NCBI GenBank assembly: GCA_008081045.1
Contig: VMDC01000027.1
Span: 1-64,000, forward strand
Reading direction: 5' to 3'
DNA from: Gammaproteobacteria bacterium
Lineage (GTDB): Bacteria; Pseudomonadota; Gammaproteobacteria; Pseudomonadales; Pseudohongiellaceae
DNA length: 64,000 bases
Shown here: in pieces, positions 45,716-56,447 of the stretch
Layout of the letters: every line of letters begins with the position of its first letter
How positions within the stretch are numbered: the stretch's first letter is position 1
Translations under genes and position numbers: made by a program
The notes under the pieces: model-generated
Database searches by the model: none
Seen by the model: the letters and a program-made list of their open reading frames with translations, nothing else
Told to the model about the DNA's origin: nothing

Positions 45716-46531
45716 CTACTTTTCCAGGTCGCGTTCAGCGCGGGCCTTGTAAGCATCTTCAAACCGCTCATGCAGACGCCGCATTCCGCCCAACCAGCGA
45801 TCGTAGTCTTCTGTCTTGCGGCGCATGTAGGTCAGCACCTCAGGGTGAGGCAACACCAGAAATCGCTCTTCCGCGAGCGTTTCAACCACAGTATCCGCCA
45901 GCTGCTCAGGTTCCAGCATGCCATCAAGCCCCGCAACACCACCACCTTCTGACCCCGCGGTCATTGCGGTTCTGACAGCCTGCGGACAAAGGGCTGAGAC
46001 CTTGATGCCGCGTTTGCCGTACGTAATTGAAAGCCATTCCGCGAAACCGATCGCCGCATGTTTCGTCACAGAATAGGGTGCGGAGCCTACCTGGCTGAGC
46101 AATCCGGCGGCAGAGGAAGTGTTCAGCAGATAACCCTCACCTCGCTCCAACATGCTGGGCAGTACCGCGCGGGCCGCAAAGACGTGGGACATGACGTTAA
46201 CCTCCCAGATTTTCTGCCAGGCCTCAATGGCCACCTCTTCTCCGCCAGCGGTAAAAATCCCCGCATTTGCGCAGAATAGATCAATCTGACCAAACCGTTT
46301 AAGCGTCTCCTGAACGAGCGTGTTTACCGACTGCTCATTGCCCACATCACAAGGTACGGCCATGCCCTCTGTCTCATCTCCCAGAGCGGCAAGCGTTTCC
46401 GCCATACCTACCGTATCGATATCGGAAACGACCACGGCCTTTGCGCCTTCTTTGGCGAAACGTTCACACAAAGCACGGCCGATTCCACTGGCGGCACCGG
46501 TCACGACAACAACCTTATCCCTGATTTCCAT
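45716..46531 (-). CDS. Short-chain dehydrogenase/reductase
   Basis: A 271-aa SDR. Cofactor motif TGAASGIGRAL, NAG motif CANAGIF, catalytic Ser in LLNTSSAAG and YSVTK with Tyr and Lys. The acidic residue after strand 2 (VSDID) favours NAD. Substrate unknown. It follows the nitronate monooxygenase gene by 35 bp. Confidence 0.92.
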   Translation of the reverse strand: MEIRDKVVVVTGAASGIGRALCERFAKEGAKAVVVSDIDTVGMAETLAALGDETEGMAVPCDVGNEQSVNTLVQETLKRFGQIDLFCANAGIFTAGGEEVAIEAWQKIWEVNVMSHVFAARAVLPSMLERGEGYLLNTSSAAGLLSQVGSAPYSVTKHAAIGFAEWLSITYGKRGIKVSALCPQAVRTAMTAGSEGGGVAGLDGMLEPEQLADTVVETLAEERFLVLPHPEVLTYMRRKTEDYDRWLGGMRRLHERFEDAYKARAERDLEK

Positions 46532-46566
46532 TAAGTATTCCCTTGCTGTTTTCTTTTAAGTTCTTG

Positions 46567-47919
<1,353 letters not shown>

Positions 47920-49998
47920 ATGGTACGCAAGATATTGGCAGCAAGCATCACTCTAGCCACCGCGGTGAGCGCCGCACCTTCGTGGGCCCAGTCAGGCGCT
48001 GGCGCGAACGCCATCGAAGAGATACAGGTGACCTCAAGAAGTCGCCGCTCAGAGGGGCTCGCAGACATTAACGCTGCCGTTTCGGTCATCGGCTCAGAGG
48101 AACTCAAACGCATTTCCCAAATGCACTACCAGCAGGCGCTGAATCGCTTGCCGGGTGTCAACATCCATCGCAACAATGGCCAGGAGAGTCTGGCAGCAAT
48201 CCGCTCGCCGGTCTTTACCGGTGCTGGCGCTTGTGGTGCCTTTCTGGTGGCCGAAAATGGCATTCCGGTACGTTCGCATGGCTTCTGTAACGTCAATGAA
48301 ATGTTCGACACCCACTCCGAAAGCGCTGAGCGGATCGAAGTAGTCCGTGGGCCGGGCAGCGCCTTCTGGGGCTCCAACGCCGTACATGGACTGATCAATG
48401 TGGTTTTGCCTGAGCCCGGCGAAGCTGCCTCGTTGCGACTGGAAGCCGGCCCCCGGGGCTCCTTCCGGACAAACCTCAGACTGGGCAGCGAACACGACAA
48501 TTTCAGCCAAATCCTCCTGGTTAACGGAGTGAATGAGAATGGCTATCAAAATGACTCCGGGGTTGAACAGCAAAAATACAGCTGGCTGTACAAGTACGAT
48601 GCTGGCGGTGGTACTGAAATCGATGGCGGAATTACTGCAATCAATCTGAACCAGGAGACCGCGGGCTATATCGTCGGCACTGACATTTACAAGGACGAGG
48701 CTGCACGGGTGATAAATCCGAATCCTGAAGCCTACCGGGACAGCAAGAATCATCGCGTGTGGAGCACTCTCACCCACGAAAATGACAACTGGACGTTCAA
48801 ATTTACGCCTTTTCTGCGTGAAGTGAATATGCGTTTCATCCAGCACTTCTTGCCGGGACAGCCGGTCGAGGATTTCCAGCACTCCACACTCGGTTTCCAG
48901 AGCGCGGGATTCACAGACCTCGACAATGGTGCCGAACTGGCCATTGGATTCGACTTTGAGACGACCAGCGCAGATCTGCTGCAATACCAGGCGAACGCCA
49001 CCCAGGGATCTTTTTTCCTGAGAAACTCTATCCCCCGGGGACTGCATTACGATTTCGAGGTTGACGCTCGTCAGATCGCCGCCTTTGCAAACTATGAGCA
49101 GGCTTTTGATAACGGATTCGAAATCTCGTTGGGGTTGCGTCTGGAAGACGTTGATTACGCCTACGACAACCAGATGATTGATGGTCGCACTGACGAGTTC
49201 GGTGTCCCCTGCCGGTTTGGCTGCCGCTACAATCGCCCGAGCGACCGTGAAGACAGCTTCACCAACCTGTCACCGAAATTCGGGCTGAGTTATTCGCTGG
49301 ATGACTCCACCAAGTTACAGGTCCGGATACAGCAAGGCTTCCGGGCGCCTCAGGCAACTGAACTCTATCGTCTGCAAAACAGCCAGACAGTGGCCGATCT
49401 GGACTCTGTCGAACTGGATAGCTATGAAATTGCGATCAACGGAGCAGGAAGCAACTGGGATTACTCCGTCAGCCTGTACCGCATGAATAAAAACAACGGC
49501 ATCATAACCAACAGCGCACGGGAAAATCTGAACGGCAGTGACACCCTGCACCAGGGCCTAGAAGTCAGCTACGGGCGCGTACTGACGGATACGCTTTCCA
49601 TTCGTGGCGTGGCGAATCTTGCCAAGCACACCTACGAGAATTCAATTATCTCAGGCGGGGTCGACATCAAGGGTAACGACATCGACACCTCACCCAACAC
49701 GTTCGGTAACCTGCGGCTTGTGTGGCAGCCAGCCTCTAATGCCACACTCGAACTGGAGTGGGCCAATATGGGCGAATACTTCACAAATCCGGAAAACACG
49801 GCAGAATACGAAGGGCATGACCTACTCAACATTCGTGGACAGGTTCAGTTCAGCAATGCCACGCTGTCACTGAATGTGCTGAATATCACAGACGAGCGCT
49901 ATGCCGAGCGCGCCGACTGGACCACTTTCACCGGCGATCGGTACTTTCCCGGGCAGGAGAGACGGGCGTACTTCGCAGTGGAATGGGACTTCCTGTAG
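47920..49998 (+). CDS. TonB-dependent outer-membrane receptor
   Basis: A 692-aa beta-barrel with plug domain. The start at 47920 follows GGAGAGAAG; the signal peptide ends SAAPSWAQS. Plug motifs are EEIQVTSRSRR (TonB-box-like region), the LNRLPGVNIHRNNGQ block and VVRGPGSAFWGSNAVHGLINVV. The barrel ends in a strand closing with Phe-Leu (VEWDFL). Paired Cys in the plug (GACGAF...FCNV) and barrel (PCRFGC) suggest disulphides. The substrate is unknown; import of a carbon source metabolised by the divergent operon is a reasonable guess. Confidence 0.93.
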   Translation: MVRKILAASITLATAVSAAPSWAQSGAGANAIEEIQVTSRSRRSEGLADINAAVSVIGSEELKRISQMHYQQALNRLPGVNIHRNNGQESLAAIRSPVFTGAGACGAFLVAENGIPVRSHGFCNVNEMFDTHSESAERIEVVRGPGSAFWGSNAVHGLINVVLPEPGEAASLRLEAGPRGSFRTNLRLGSEHDNFSQILLVNGVNENGYQNDSGVEQQKYSWLYKYDAGGGTEIDGGITAINLNQETAGYIVGTDIYKDEAARVINPNPEAYRDSKNHRVWSTLTHENDNWTFKFTPFLREVNMRFIQHFLPGQPVEDFQHSTLGFQSAGFTDLDNGAELAIGFDFETTSADLLQYQANATQGSFFLRNSIPRGLHYDFEVDARQIAAFANYEQAFDNGFEISLGLRLEDVDYAYDNQMIDGRTDEFGVPCRFGCRYNRPSDREDSFTNLSPKFGLSYSLDDSTKLQVRIQQGFRAPQATELYRLQNSQTVADLDSVELDSYEIAINGAGSNWDYSVSLYRMNKNNGIITNSARENLNGSDTLHQGLEVSYGRVLTDTLSIRGVANLAKHTYENSIISGGVDIKGNDIDTSPNTFGNLRLVWQPASNATLELEWANMGEYFTNPENTAEYEGHDLLNIRGQVQFSNATLSLNVLNITDERYAERADWTTFTGDRYFPGQERRAYFAVEWDFL

Positions 49999-50032
49999 AT
50001 CAGACACAGGCCGGTTAACGGCTTGAAAGATC

Positions 50033-50070
50033 AGAATAAAAATGCCGGCAACAGCCGGCATTTTTATTCT
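50033..50070 (+). terminator. Intrinsic terminator of the TonB receptor gene
   Basis: A perfect 17-bp stem (50033-50049 and 50054-50070, ATGCCGGC core) with a 4-nt loop and T-run. It is nearly symmetric and lies between the receptor and the Nudix gene. Confidence 0.9.
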
Positions 50071-50096
50071 GGAAGCACACTAGAGAGTTCCAGCTT

Positions 50097-50723
50097 ATGA
50101 CAATTGCTCCATCAGCGCGGCGCTATCAAGACTTACTCAGCTTTTTTGACTGCGACCATGGCAAGCGGCTGGACCCGATCAGGCATCCTGACCGCATGGT
50201 GAACACAATTGCCGAGTCAGAGTTAAGTCGCTTCCGTTCAGCCGCGGTGCTCATTGCGGTGACGCGTCCTGACGCTAATGCAGAAAGTCAGGTCGTATTG
50301 ACCGTCCGGTCAGCAAACCTGAAGAGCCACGCCGGTCAGATCAGTTTTCCGGGCGGAACCACGGAGAAGCAGGACAGGGACTCGGTGGCCACTGCGCTCA
50401 GAGAGACCCATGAGGAGATCGGTCTGCACCCCAGCAATGTCGAGGTGATCGGGTGCATCGGTGATATTGCGCTGCCTTCCGGCTATCGGGTGACCCCCGT
50501 GGTGGGCATCATCGACAATAATCTGGATTATCTGGCGAATCCCGCAGAGGTCGAGGCCATTTTTCATGCACCTCTCAGCCTGGCACTGGACCCGGAGGCT
50601 TACACCCATTCCGCGGTGACCTATCGTGATGTCGAGCGCACCGTACTGGAACTACACTACGAAGAACATCGGATCTGGGGCGCGACGGCAGCGATTCTCT
50701 ATCACCTGGCCAGCCTGATCTGA
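50097..50723 (+). CDS. Nudix hydrolase, CoA pyrophosphatase-like
   Basis: A 208-aa Nudix enzyme. The Nudix box is spread over SFPGGTTEKQDRDS and TALRETHEEIGL (REx2EE). The UPF0035-like lead LKSHAGQISFPGG is characteristic of the CoA diphosphatase subgroup (NudL), which cleaves CoA to 4'-phosphopantetheine and 3',5'-ADP. Cytoplasmic. Confidence 0.9.
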   Translation: MTIAPSARRYQDLLSFFDCDHGKRLDPIRHPDRMVNTIAESELSRFRSAAVLIAVTRPDANAESQVVLTVRSANLKSHAGQISFPGGTTEKQDRDSVATALRETHEEIGLHPSNVEVIGCIGDIALPSGYRVTPVVGIIDNNLDYLANPAEVEAIFHAPLSLALDPEAYTHSAVTYRDVERTVLELHYEEHRIWGATAAILYHLASLI

Positions 50724-50787
50724 GGGAGAGTGAATCAACAGGAAGTGCGAAACCGAAGTCTCAGAGCCTCTCAGAGCGAATGCATCT

Positions 50788-51453
50788 TCAGGCTGAAGCC
50801 ACGCCACGCTCTGATCCCGCGCTCTCAGCGCCTGAGTCAAGCGTGTGACACACTCTGTTTCGGCCCTGCTCCTTAGCAAGGTAAAGCAGTCCGTCTACCC
50901 GTTCAACGAACTCTTTTTCGCTCAGAGCTTCATCACGCTGATAAACACCCACGCCAAAGCTGGCTGCAATACCTAAGGAGAGGTCGCCGACCGCCACGGG
51001 TGACGATTCGATAACGCGTCTGAGGCGGTTGGCGAATTCAACCCCCTGCGGCATACCGGTATCAGGCAGAATGAGCGCAAATTCTTCGCCCCCGTATCGA
51101 CAGGAGATATCCAAACGCCGGATCGCTCTGCGGACAAGACCGGCGACGTGCGCCAGTACCAGATTTCCCACTTCATGGCCGTGCTCGTCGTTGATGTCTT
51201 TGAAGTGGTCAAGATCGCACATAATGAGACAGACTGTCTGGCCGGATCTGCGGGTCCGCTCCATTTCCAGACTGAGAGCCTGATTAAAATAGCGGAAATT
51301 GAAAAGCCCTGTCAGCTCATCAGTGCGCACCATCTTGGCGAGTTGCTTGACCTCTGCACGCAGACGGGACACTTCGTCCAGATGCGGGCAATTCTCATCG
51401 CCTCCCGGGCAGGGAGTCGATTTTCTGCGATTTGTTGACAGCTGTTCAGTCAT
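50788..51453 (-). CDS. Diguanylate cyclase (GGDEF domain)
   Basis: A 221-aa stand-alone GGDEF protein making c-di-GMP. The active loop is GGEEF in CRYGGEEFALIL, and the product-inhibition I-site RxxD is present as RRLD five residues before. TDELTGLFNFRYF and DLDHFKDINDEHGHEVG are the usual early motifs. Only a short Cys-containing N-terminal segment (about 40 aa, CPGGDENCPH) precedes the domain, possibly a small metal or redox sensor, although this is speculative. No transmembrane segment. Confidence 0.92.
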   Translation of the reverse strand: MTEQLSTNRRKSTPCPGGDENCPHLDEVSRLRAEVKQLAKMVRTDELTGLFNFRYFNQALSLEMERTRRSGQTVCLIMCDLDHFKDINDEHGHEVGNLVLAHVAGLVRRAIRRLDISCRYGGEEFALILPDTGMPQGVEFANRLRRVIESSPVAVGDLSLGIAASFGVGVYQRDEALSEKEFVERVDGLLYLAKEQGRNRVCHTLDSGAESAGSERGVASA

Positions 51454-51654
51454 GAAATGTGAGATGCTACCCAGTCAGCCCTGTAGCCGTTCTACCCCGG
51501 CAAACGGTTTGGCACCGGACCGGTGCATCGTGCAAAGGCCGGTCGGTACTGAGGGCCGATGCGTTCCGAGTTTGGCCTTCAGTAGCACAAAGCAGCGCCC
51601 TGCTGTATAGCTCTCACGCCCGGGAATGCATCTCAGGCGCGTCCTCCCGCGAAA

Positions 51655-53379
51655 TTAGGGCACTGCCCACATCGGAAAACCGTCCAGCACTCCGAAAGTC
51701 ATATGTCCCAGGGTATACACAAAGCCTGTCAACAGCACCACGGACAGCACATCGAGCCAGATCCCCGCGACCACCATCTTCATGATGGGAATACGGCCAG
51801 ACCCATAGACGATTGCATTCGGCGGCGTTGAGACTGGCAGCATGAAAGCGCAGGAGGCGGCAACGGTCGTCGGAATCAGCAGCAGTAACGGGTGCGCTTC
51901 GATTGCCTGAGAGAGACTCGCCATAATAGGCAGCGACAGTGAAATCGTTGCAGTATTGGACGCCACCTCAGTCAGACCGGTAATAATCCCAACGGTACTC
52001 ACTACAATGACGAACGGACTCGCATCGCCCAGCCAAATCTGAAGCTGTGAAGCGATATAGTCAGATAAACCAGAAGTCGTAAACCCTTTCGCAATAGCCA
52101 GTCCACCGCCAAACAGCAGGAGTATGCCCCAGGGAATTTTCTTGGCGTCGTCCCAGCTGAGCAACTTCCCACCGATAGCGTTACCTGCCGGGATCATGAA
52201 TAAAGTCAGGGCCATACCAATCGATACGGTTCCGTCATCAATCAAATAGCCTACCGGTGCACTCCCGACCGATCGCAGCAGATTGTCTAAGTAATAACTC
52301 CAGCCAAAAATATCCACGTCAGCGCCAAATAAGCGTTCCTTCCGAGTCATCAGCAGCAGCGCGAAAGACACAAAGACCGCCAGCACACGCCTTTCCTCAA
52401 CTGACATGGGGCCCAGTTTACGCAGCTCATTCTGAATGAAATCCCGACCACTGAAAGGGGTTGTGGCCGGCAGGGGAAAAACCAGGCGGGTCAACAGAAG
52501 CCACGCCAGAATCATGTAGACCCCACTCATTGGCAGGGCAAAAATCATCCACGTCGAAAACGTCAGGTCCGGTGCTTCAGGAAAAAGCTGTGGCAGTTGT
52601 GTCACCAACACGCCATTGGGAGGCGTACCGATCAGAGTCGCAAATCCGCCAATTGAGGCAGAATAGGCAATACCAAGCAGTAAAGTCAGAGCAAAATTCT
52701 CTGCCCGCCCGTCGATCGCCTGACCCTGCTTCACCAGTCCCGCGTTAAGCTCTTCATAAAGCAGGATCAAGGACATGCCCATCGGCATCATCATTAAAGC
52801 GGTCGCTGTATTCGACAACCACATGGACAGGAAGCCTGTGGCGAGCATGAACCCCAGCACCAGTCGGTGGGGTTGTCCGCCCACAACCCTCAGAATATTG
52901 AGCGCGATTCGTTTGTGCAAATTCCACTTTTCAACTGCCACGGCAATGATGAAGCCGCCCATGAAGAGCAGAATGATCCAGTCCATATACTGATTGGCGA
53001 CATTCGGAAAAATGACGTCGAAATCGCGAGCGGTAAAACCTTCCTGAATAGACGCGGCATCGAAATCTACCCGACTGCCCGCACCCACCTCTCTGCCGCG
53101 CATGATACCCAGAAATGGAAACAGCGGAATAGGCAGCAGCGCGGTCGCCGCGAGCGGAATCGCCTCTGTCATCCACCAGATCGCCATCCAGAGAATGACC
53201 GCAGCCATCCGGGTAACAAGAGGATTACCGGGATCTAGATCAACGAACGCCAACATCAGAAAGAAGACCAAAGGCCCCAGCCATAACCCCACTCTGCTGC
53301 GTGTGGGTACGGTATTTTGACTTGAGGGGGAGTCAGTTGCTGATGAGGTCATCCGTCGTCCTGGCGTCACTGGGAGCAA
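51655..53379 (-). CDS. DASS (SLC13) family anion symporter
   Basis: A 574-aa inner-membrane transporter, probably Na+-coupled uptake of dicarboxylates or sulphate. Both substrate/Na+ SNT motifs of the family are visible: LSNTATALMMMPMG in the first half and ASNTATISLSLPIM in the second. The PPN loops (GTPPNGVLVTQ, STPPNAIVYGSG) also recur. About eleven hydrophobic segments. Confidence 0.93.
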   Translation of the reverse strand: MLPVTPGRRMTSSATDSPSSQNTVPTRSRVGLWLGPLVFFLMLAFVDLDPGNPLVTRMAAVILWMAIWWMTEAIPLAATALLPIPLFPFLGIMRGREVGAGSRVDFDAASIQEGFTARDFDVIFPNVANQYMDWIILLFMGGFIIAVAVEKWNLHKRIALNILRVVGGQPHRLVLGFMLATGFLSMWLSNTATALMMMPMGMSLILLYEELNAGLVKQGQAIDGRAENFALTLLLGIAYSASIGGFATLIGTPPNGVLVTQLPQLFPEAPDLTFSTWMIFALPMSGVYMILAWLLLTRLVFPLPATTPFSGRDFIQNELRKLGPMSVEERRVLAVFVSFALLLMTRKERLFGADVDIFGWSYYLDNLLRSVGSAPVGYLIDDGTVSIGMALTLFMIPAGNAIGGKLLSWDDAKKIPWGILLLFGGGLAIAKGFTTSGLSDYIASQLQIWLGDASPFVIVVSTVGIITGLTEVASNTATISLSLPIMASLSQAIEAHPLLLLIPTTVAASCAFMLPVSTPPNAIVYGSGRIPIMKMVVAGIWLDVLSVVLLTGFVYTLGHMTFGVLDGFPMWAVP

Positions 53380-53391
53380 TGAGGTGCGAGA

Positions 53392-54102
53392 TCAGAATAG
53401 CTCTGCCAGAAAATTTTCCAGAGATTGATAGCTGCGCTGCTCAGCTGTCGCACTGTAGACTGTCCCGAAGTCAGGATTATTGGCAGCCGGATTCGTGAAA
53501 GCATGCATTGTGCTTCCGTAGACATGCACCTGCCAGTCCGCCCCGGCTTCAGTCATTTCGGTCTCAAATGCCAAGACCTGTTCTGGCGGCACCATCGGAT
53601 CATCATGGCCGTGCAAACACAGCACCTTCGCCTTGATGTCTTCGTTTTTGCTGTCCCCCGCTGCGAGAATGCCGTGGATGGACACGACACCGAGAACATC
53701 AGCGCCAGATCTCGCCAGTTCAAGCACACACATACCGCCAAAACAGTATCCCATAGCCGCAACCCGGGTTGGGTCCACCTGCGGGATATTGCGTCCTGCT
53801 ACCAGAGCAGCCCGTATTCGCCGTCGCAGCAAGCCCCGATCTTCAGCGAACGGGCTCATCAAGGCCGCATTGCCGTCGGTATCCCCGTCGGCGCCGAAAA
53901 CCCCCTTGCCATACATATCCAGAGCAACACCCACATAGCCCATTGCGGCAATACGCTCGGCTGCCTGAGTGGCAAATTCGCGCCGCCCGGTCCAGTCATG
54001 AGCAATCAGCACGAGCGGCTTTTGTGTGTCAGCTGCTTCGAAAGCCACGTAGGCTTCCAGTTCAGTATCACCGTCTGAATAGTCTAGCGTTTGGGTGATC
54101 AT
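53392..54102 (-). CDS. Dienelactone hydrolase family protein
   Basis: A 236-aa alpha/beta hydrolase. The catalytic triad is Cys in GYCFGGMCVLE, Asp in HGHDDPMVPPE and His in STMHAFTNP, the Cys-Asp-His set of dienelactone hydrolases. No signal peptide. It lies 12 nt upstream of the DASS transporter gene (same strand), suggesting cotranscription. Confidence 0.92.
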   Translation of the reverse strand: MITQTLDYSDGDTELEAYVAFEAADTQKPLVLIAHDWTGRREFATQAAERIAAMGYVGVALDMYGKGVFGADGDTDGNAALMSPFAEDRGLLRRRIRAALVAGRNIPQVDPTRVAAMGYCFGGMCVLELARSGADVLGVVSIHGILAAGDSKNEDIKAKVLCLHGHDDPMVPPEQVLAFETEMTEAGADWQVHVYGSTMHAFTNPAANNPDFGTVYSATAEQRSYQSLENFLAELF

Positions 54103-54163
54103 GAGATCCGCTCCTTTGGTTTTATTCTGTTTGGGAATCGACTCAGCTCAGGCTTTCAGAAGG

Positions 54164-54643
54164 TCACAGTTGCTCAAGCATGGCCTCTGCCGAGCTGACC
54201 TTGATTTCGCCCGGCGCTTCCACGCCAAGATAGGTCACAGTGCCATCTTCAACGATCATGCCGAATCTTCTGCAGCGCATACCCATACCAAATCCGGTTC
54301 CATCCATTTCCAGACCAACAGCGCGGGTAAACTCCCCGTTGCCGTCTGCGAGCATGACAATTTCCTCAGCGTTCTGGGCTTTACCCCAGCTGCCCATCAC
54401 GAAGGCGTCATTCACGGCCATGCAGGCGATAGTGTCAGCACCCTTTGCCTTGATGGCATCCGCCTGAACGACAAAACCCGGCAAATGCGTCATTGAACAA
54501 CCCGGCGTAAACGCTCCGGGCACCGCGAAGAAAACCACTTTTTTGCCGGCAAACAGCTCGTCAGATGACATATCCTGAGGCCCTTCTGCGGTCATGATTT
54601 TGAAAGTGGTGGCTGGAACTTTGTCACCGACCTGAATCGACAT
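54164..54643 (-). CDS. Prx5-type peroxiredoxin
   Basis: A 159-aa cytosolic peroxiredoxin of the Prx5/glutaredoxin-dependent group. The peroxidatic Cys is in PGAFTPGCSMTHLPGF; GADTIACMAVNDAFVMGSWG matches the family. It reduces H2O2 and alkyl hydroperoxides with glutaredoxin or thioredoxin. It is the Cys-type counterpart of the selenocysteine enzyme at 33066. Confidence 0.93.
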   Translation of the reverse strand: MSIQVGDKVPATTFKIMTAEGPQDMSSDELFAGKKVVFFAVPGAFTPGCSMTHLPGFVVQADAIKAKGADTIACMAVNDAFVMGSWGKAQNAEEIVMLADGNGEFTRAVGLEMDGTGFGMGMRCRRFGMIVEDGTVTYLGVEAPGEIKVSSAEAMLEQL

Positions 54644-54839
54644 AATTGATTACTCCTGTATTTTACTGGTGCAGGCCGGGGGCTGCCGAAGCCTGCAAAC
54701 TGAGTGGGCTATGCGCATGATAGTAGCAAATTCGTCCGCTGTATCTAACCCGCCCAGGTTTTTTTCAGCGGCGCTATGCCAAGCGAGAATAACGCACTGC
54801 AGATTCAAATTCGACGCCCTGTTGTCGATCTATTGGTCT

Positions 54840-55667
54840 ATGGAGAATCTTTTTTTCGTCTCTTCCAAACTCGGCTGGGCACTCATCGCCCCGGGTAATT
54901 TCTTCGTCATTCTGGCAGTGGCTGCATGGATTTGCCTGGTGGCGAACTGGATACGACTCTCGCGCCTGCTGCTGTCCATCTCTGCGTTGTTGCTGCTTCT
55001 GGTGGGCACCTTACCGGTCGGAGAATGGCTGCTTGCACCCCTTGAGAAACAATTCTCAGCGAATGCTGCCTTACCCCGTTCTCCGGCAGGAGTGATCGTC
55101 CTGGGCGGTGCGGTAGACCCGGCGCTTTCAGAGGCCTGGGGGCAAACTGAGACAGGCGAGGCGGCAGAACGACTTATAGCGATGGTCTATCTGGCCAACC
55201 TGTATCCTGACGCGCAGATGATTTTCACCGGTGGCAGCGGCTCAGTATCTGAGACTGAATACAAAGAGGCCGACTATGTCCGCTTTCTGTTCGAGCAGTT
55301 GGCACCGCGGGATCGAGCGATCCTCTACGAAAGCCAGGCCCGGAACACAGAGGAAAATGTTCGCAACAGCAAAGCGCTCATCAATCCGAAACCGAACGAG
55401 GATTGGGTTCTGGTTTCTTCGGCATTTCATATGCCCAGAGCGGTCGGGGCATTTTGTCAGGCTGGCTGGCCAGTTGTCCCCTATCCTGTCGACCATCGAA
55501 CCCAACAGGGGAGGCTGCTCAGACTAAGCTTCGACTTCGGCACGAACCTGAGAATACTGGAACTGGCCCTGCACGAATGGCTGGGTTTGCTGGCGTACCG
55601 GCTCACCGGCCGCAGCGATCGCCTGCTCGCCGGCGATCAGAATCAGTGCAGCGCCGCGACGGGTTAA
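54840..55667 (+). CDS. YdcF/ElyC family membrane protein (DUF218)
   Basis: A 275-aa protein with two N-terminal transmembrane helices and a DUF218 domain: GVIVLGGAVDP, AQMIFTGGSGSVSETEYKEA, ESQARNTEENVRNSK and SSAFHMPRAVGAF. ElyC-type members act in envelope (peptidoglycan / lipid carrier) metabolism. Start at ATG 54840; the longer in-frame extension has no membrane segment. Confidence 0.88.
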   Translation: MENLFFVSSKLGWALIAPGNFFVILAVAAWICLVANWIRLSRLLLSISALLLLLVGTLPVGEWLLAPLEKQFSANAALPRSPAGVIVLGGAVDPALSEAWGQTETGEAAERLIAMVYLANLYPDAQMIFTGGSGSVSETEYKEADYVRFLFEQLAPRDRAILYESQARNTEENVRNSKALINPKPNEDWVLVSSAFHMPRAVGAFCQAGWPVVPYPVDHRTQQGRLLRLSFDFGTNLRILELALHEWLGLLAYRLTGRSDRLLAGDQNQCSAATG

Positions 55668-56428
55668 TTGGGCGAAGGCAGGATGTTGCGAAGCCGATTC
55701 TCCAAGCCCTGCACCGCTTCCTCCACCGTGTCTTCTACCGTTTCCTCAATCTCTTCCACGCGCTGCTGCACCTGCGCCTCGACGCTTTCCCGCAGTTCAT
55801 CGAGACCGGGCAGTGACGCTCCCGCGATGGCGCGACTGAGTTCAGTCAGCACAATATCCATAAGCTGAGCAACCGTCGCAGCGCTGTTCTCGGTACCTAT
55901 ATCGGTCAGTTCAATAACAGGCAGAGTAACCGGAGCTGAGAACGCAGCCGCATTGACGCTCAGCAGTGCATCTTCGATTCTGAATCGCCGGATGATCAGT
56001 GATTTGCCCGGGCTGTCGGCAGCCCCTGTACCCCCTGAATCCTGGGGGAGAATTTTTTCAAGCAGTGCACGCACGTTATCGCTGGTCAGGCGTGTTTCAT
56101 AGGTAATCTGCGGCTGCGAAATCACAATTGAGTCGATTTCAACCACCTCGGAGAAAAGGCTGGCAACGTCGACATTGACTGAAACCTGCTCGAGTTCAAA
56201 AATCGTTTCTGCGCTCCAACCTTCGGGGTTATCGACTGTCAAACCTGAAATGGATCCGGTTCCGGCCAGGGGTGAGATCGATGCAGACTGCACTGCGACT
56301 TCAGTGCCAAGCACTTCAGTTCCAACCAGTTCGATACCATCAACAACCAGCCGATCCAGATAAAACCAGGCCACGGCAAAGGCAACGCCGAGCAAAACCA
56401 CAACACTAGCGACAAGTTTCTTTAACAT
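55664..56428 (-). CDS. AsmA-like membrane-anchored protein
   Basis: A 254-aa protein with one N-terminal helix (VVVLLGVAFAVAWFYL) and an extended beta-rich domain typical of AsmA/DUF748 N-terminal repeats (VAVQSASISPLAGTGSISGL, IDSIVISQPQITYE). The C-terminal 40 residues form a Glu-rich coiled coil (VQQRVEEIEETVEDTVEEAV). Start at 56428 after AGAGGA. The stop overlaps that of the convergent YdcF gene. Function unknown. Confidence 0.65.
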   Translation of the reverse strand: MLKKLVASVVVLLGVAFAVAWFYLDRLVVDGIELVGTEVLGTEVAVQSASISPLAGTGSISGLTVDNPEGWSAETIFELEQVSVNVDVASLFSEVVEIDSIVISQPQITYETRLTSDNVRALLEKILPQDSGGTGAADSPGKSLIIRRFRIEDALLSVNAAAFSAPVTLPVIELTDIGTENSAATVAQLMDIVLTELSRAIAGASLPGLDELRESVEAQVQQRVEEIEETVEDTVEEAVQGLENRLRNILPSPN

Positions 56429-56447
56429 AGACGTTGTCCTCTTATGT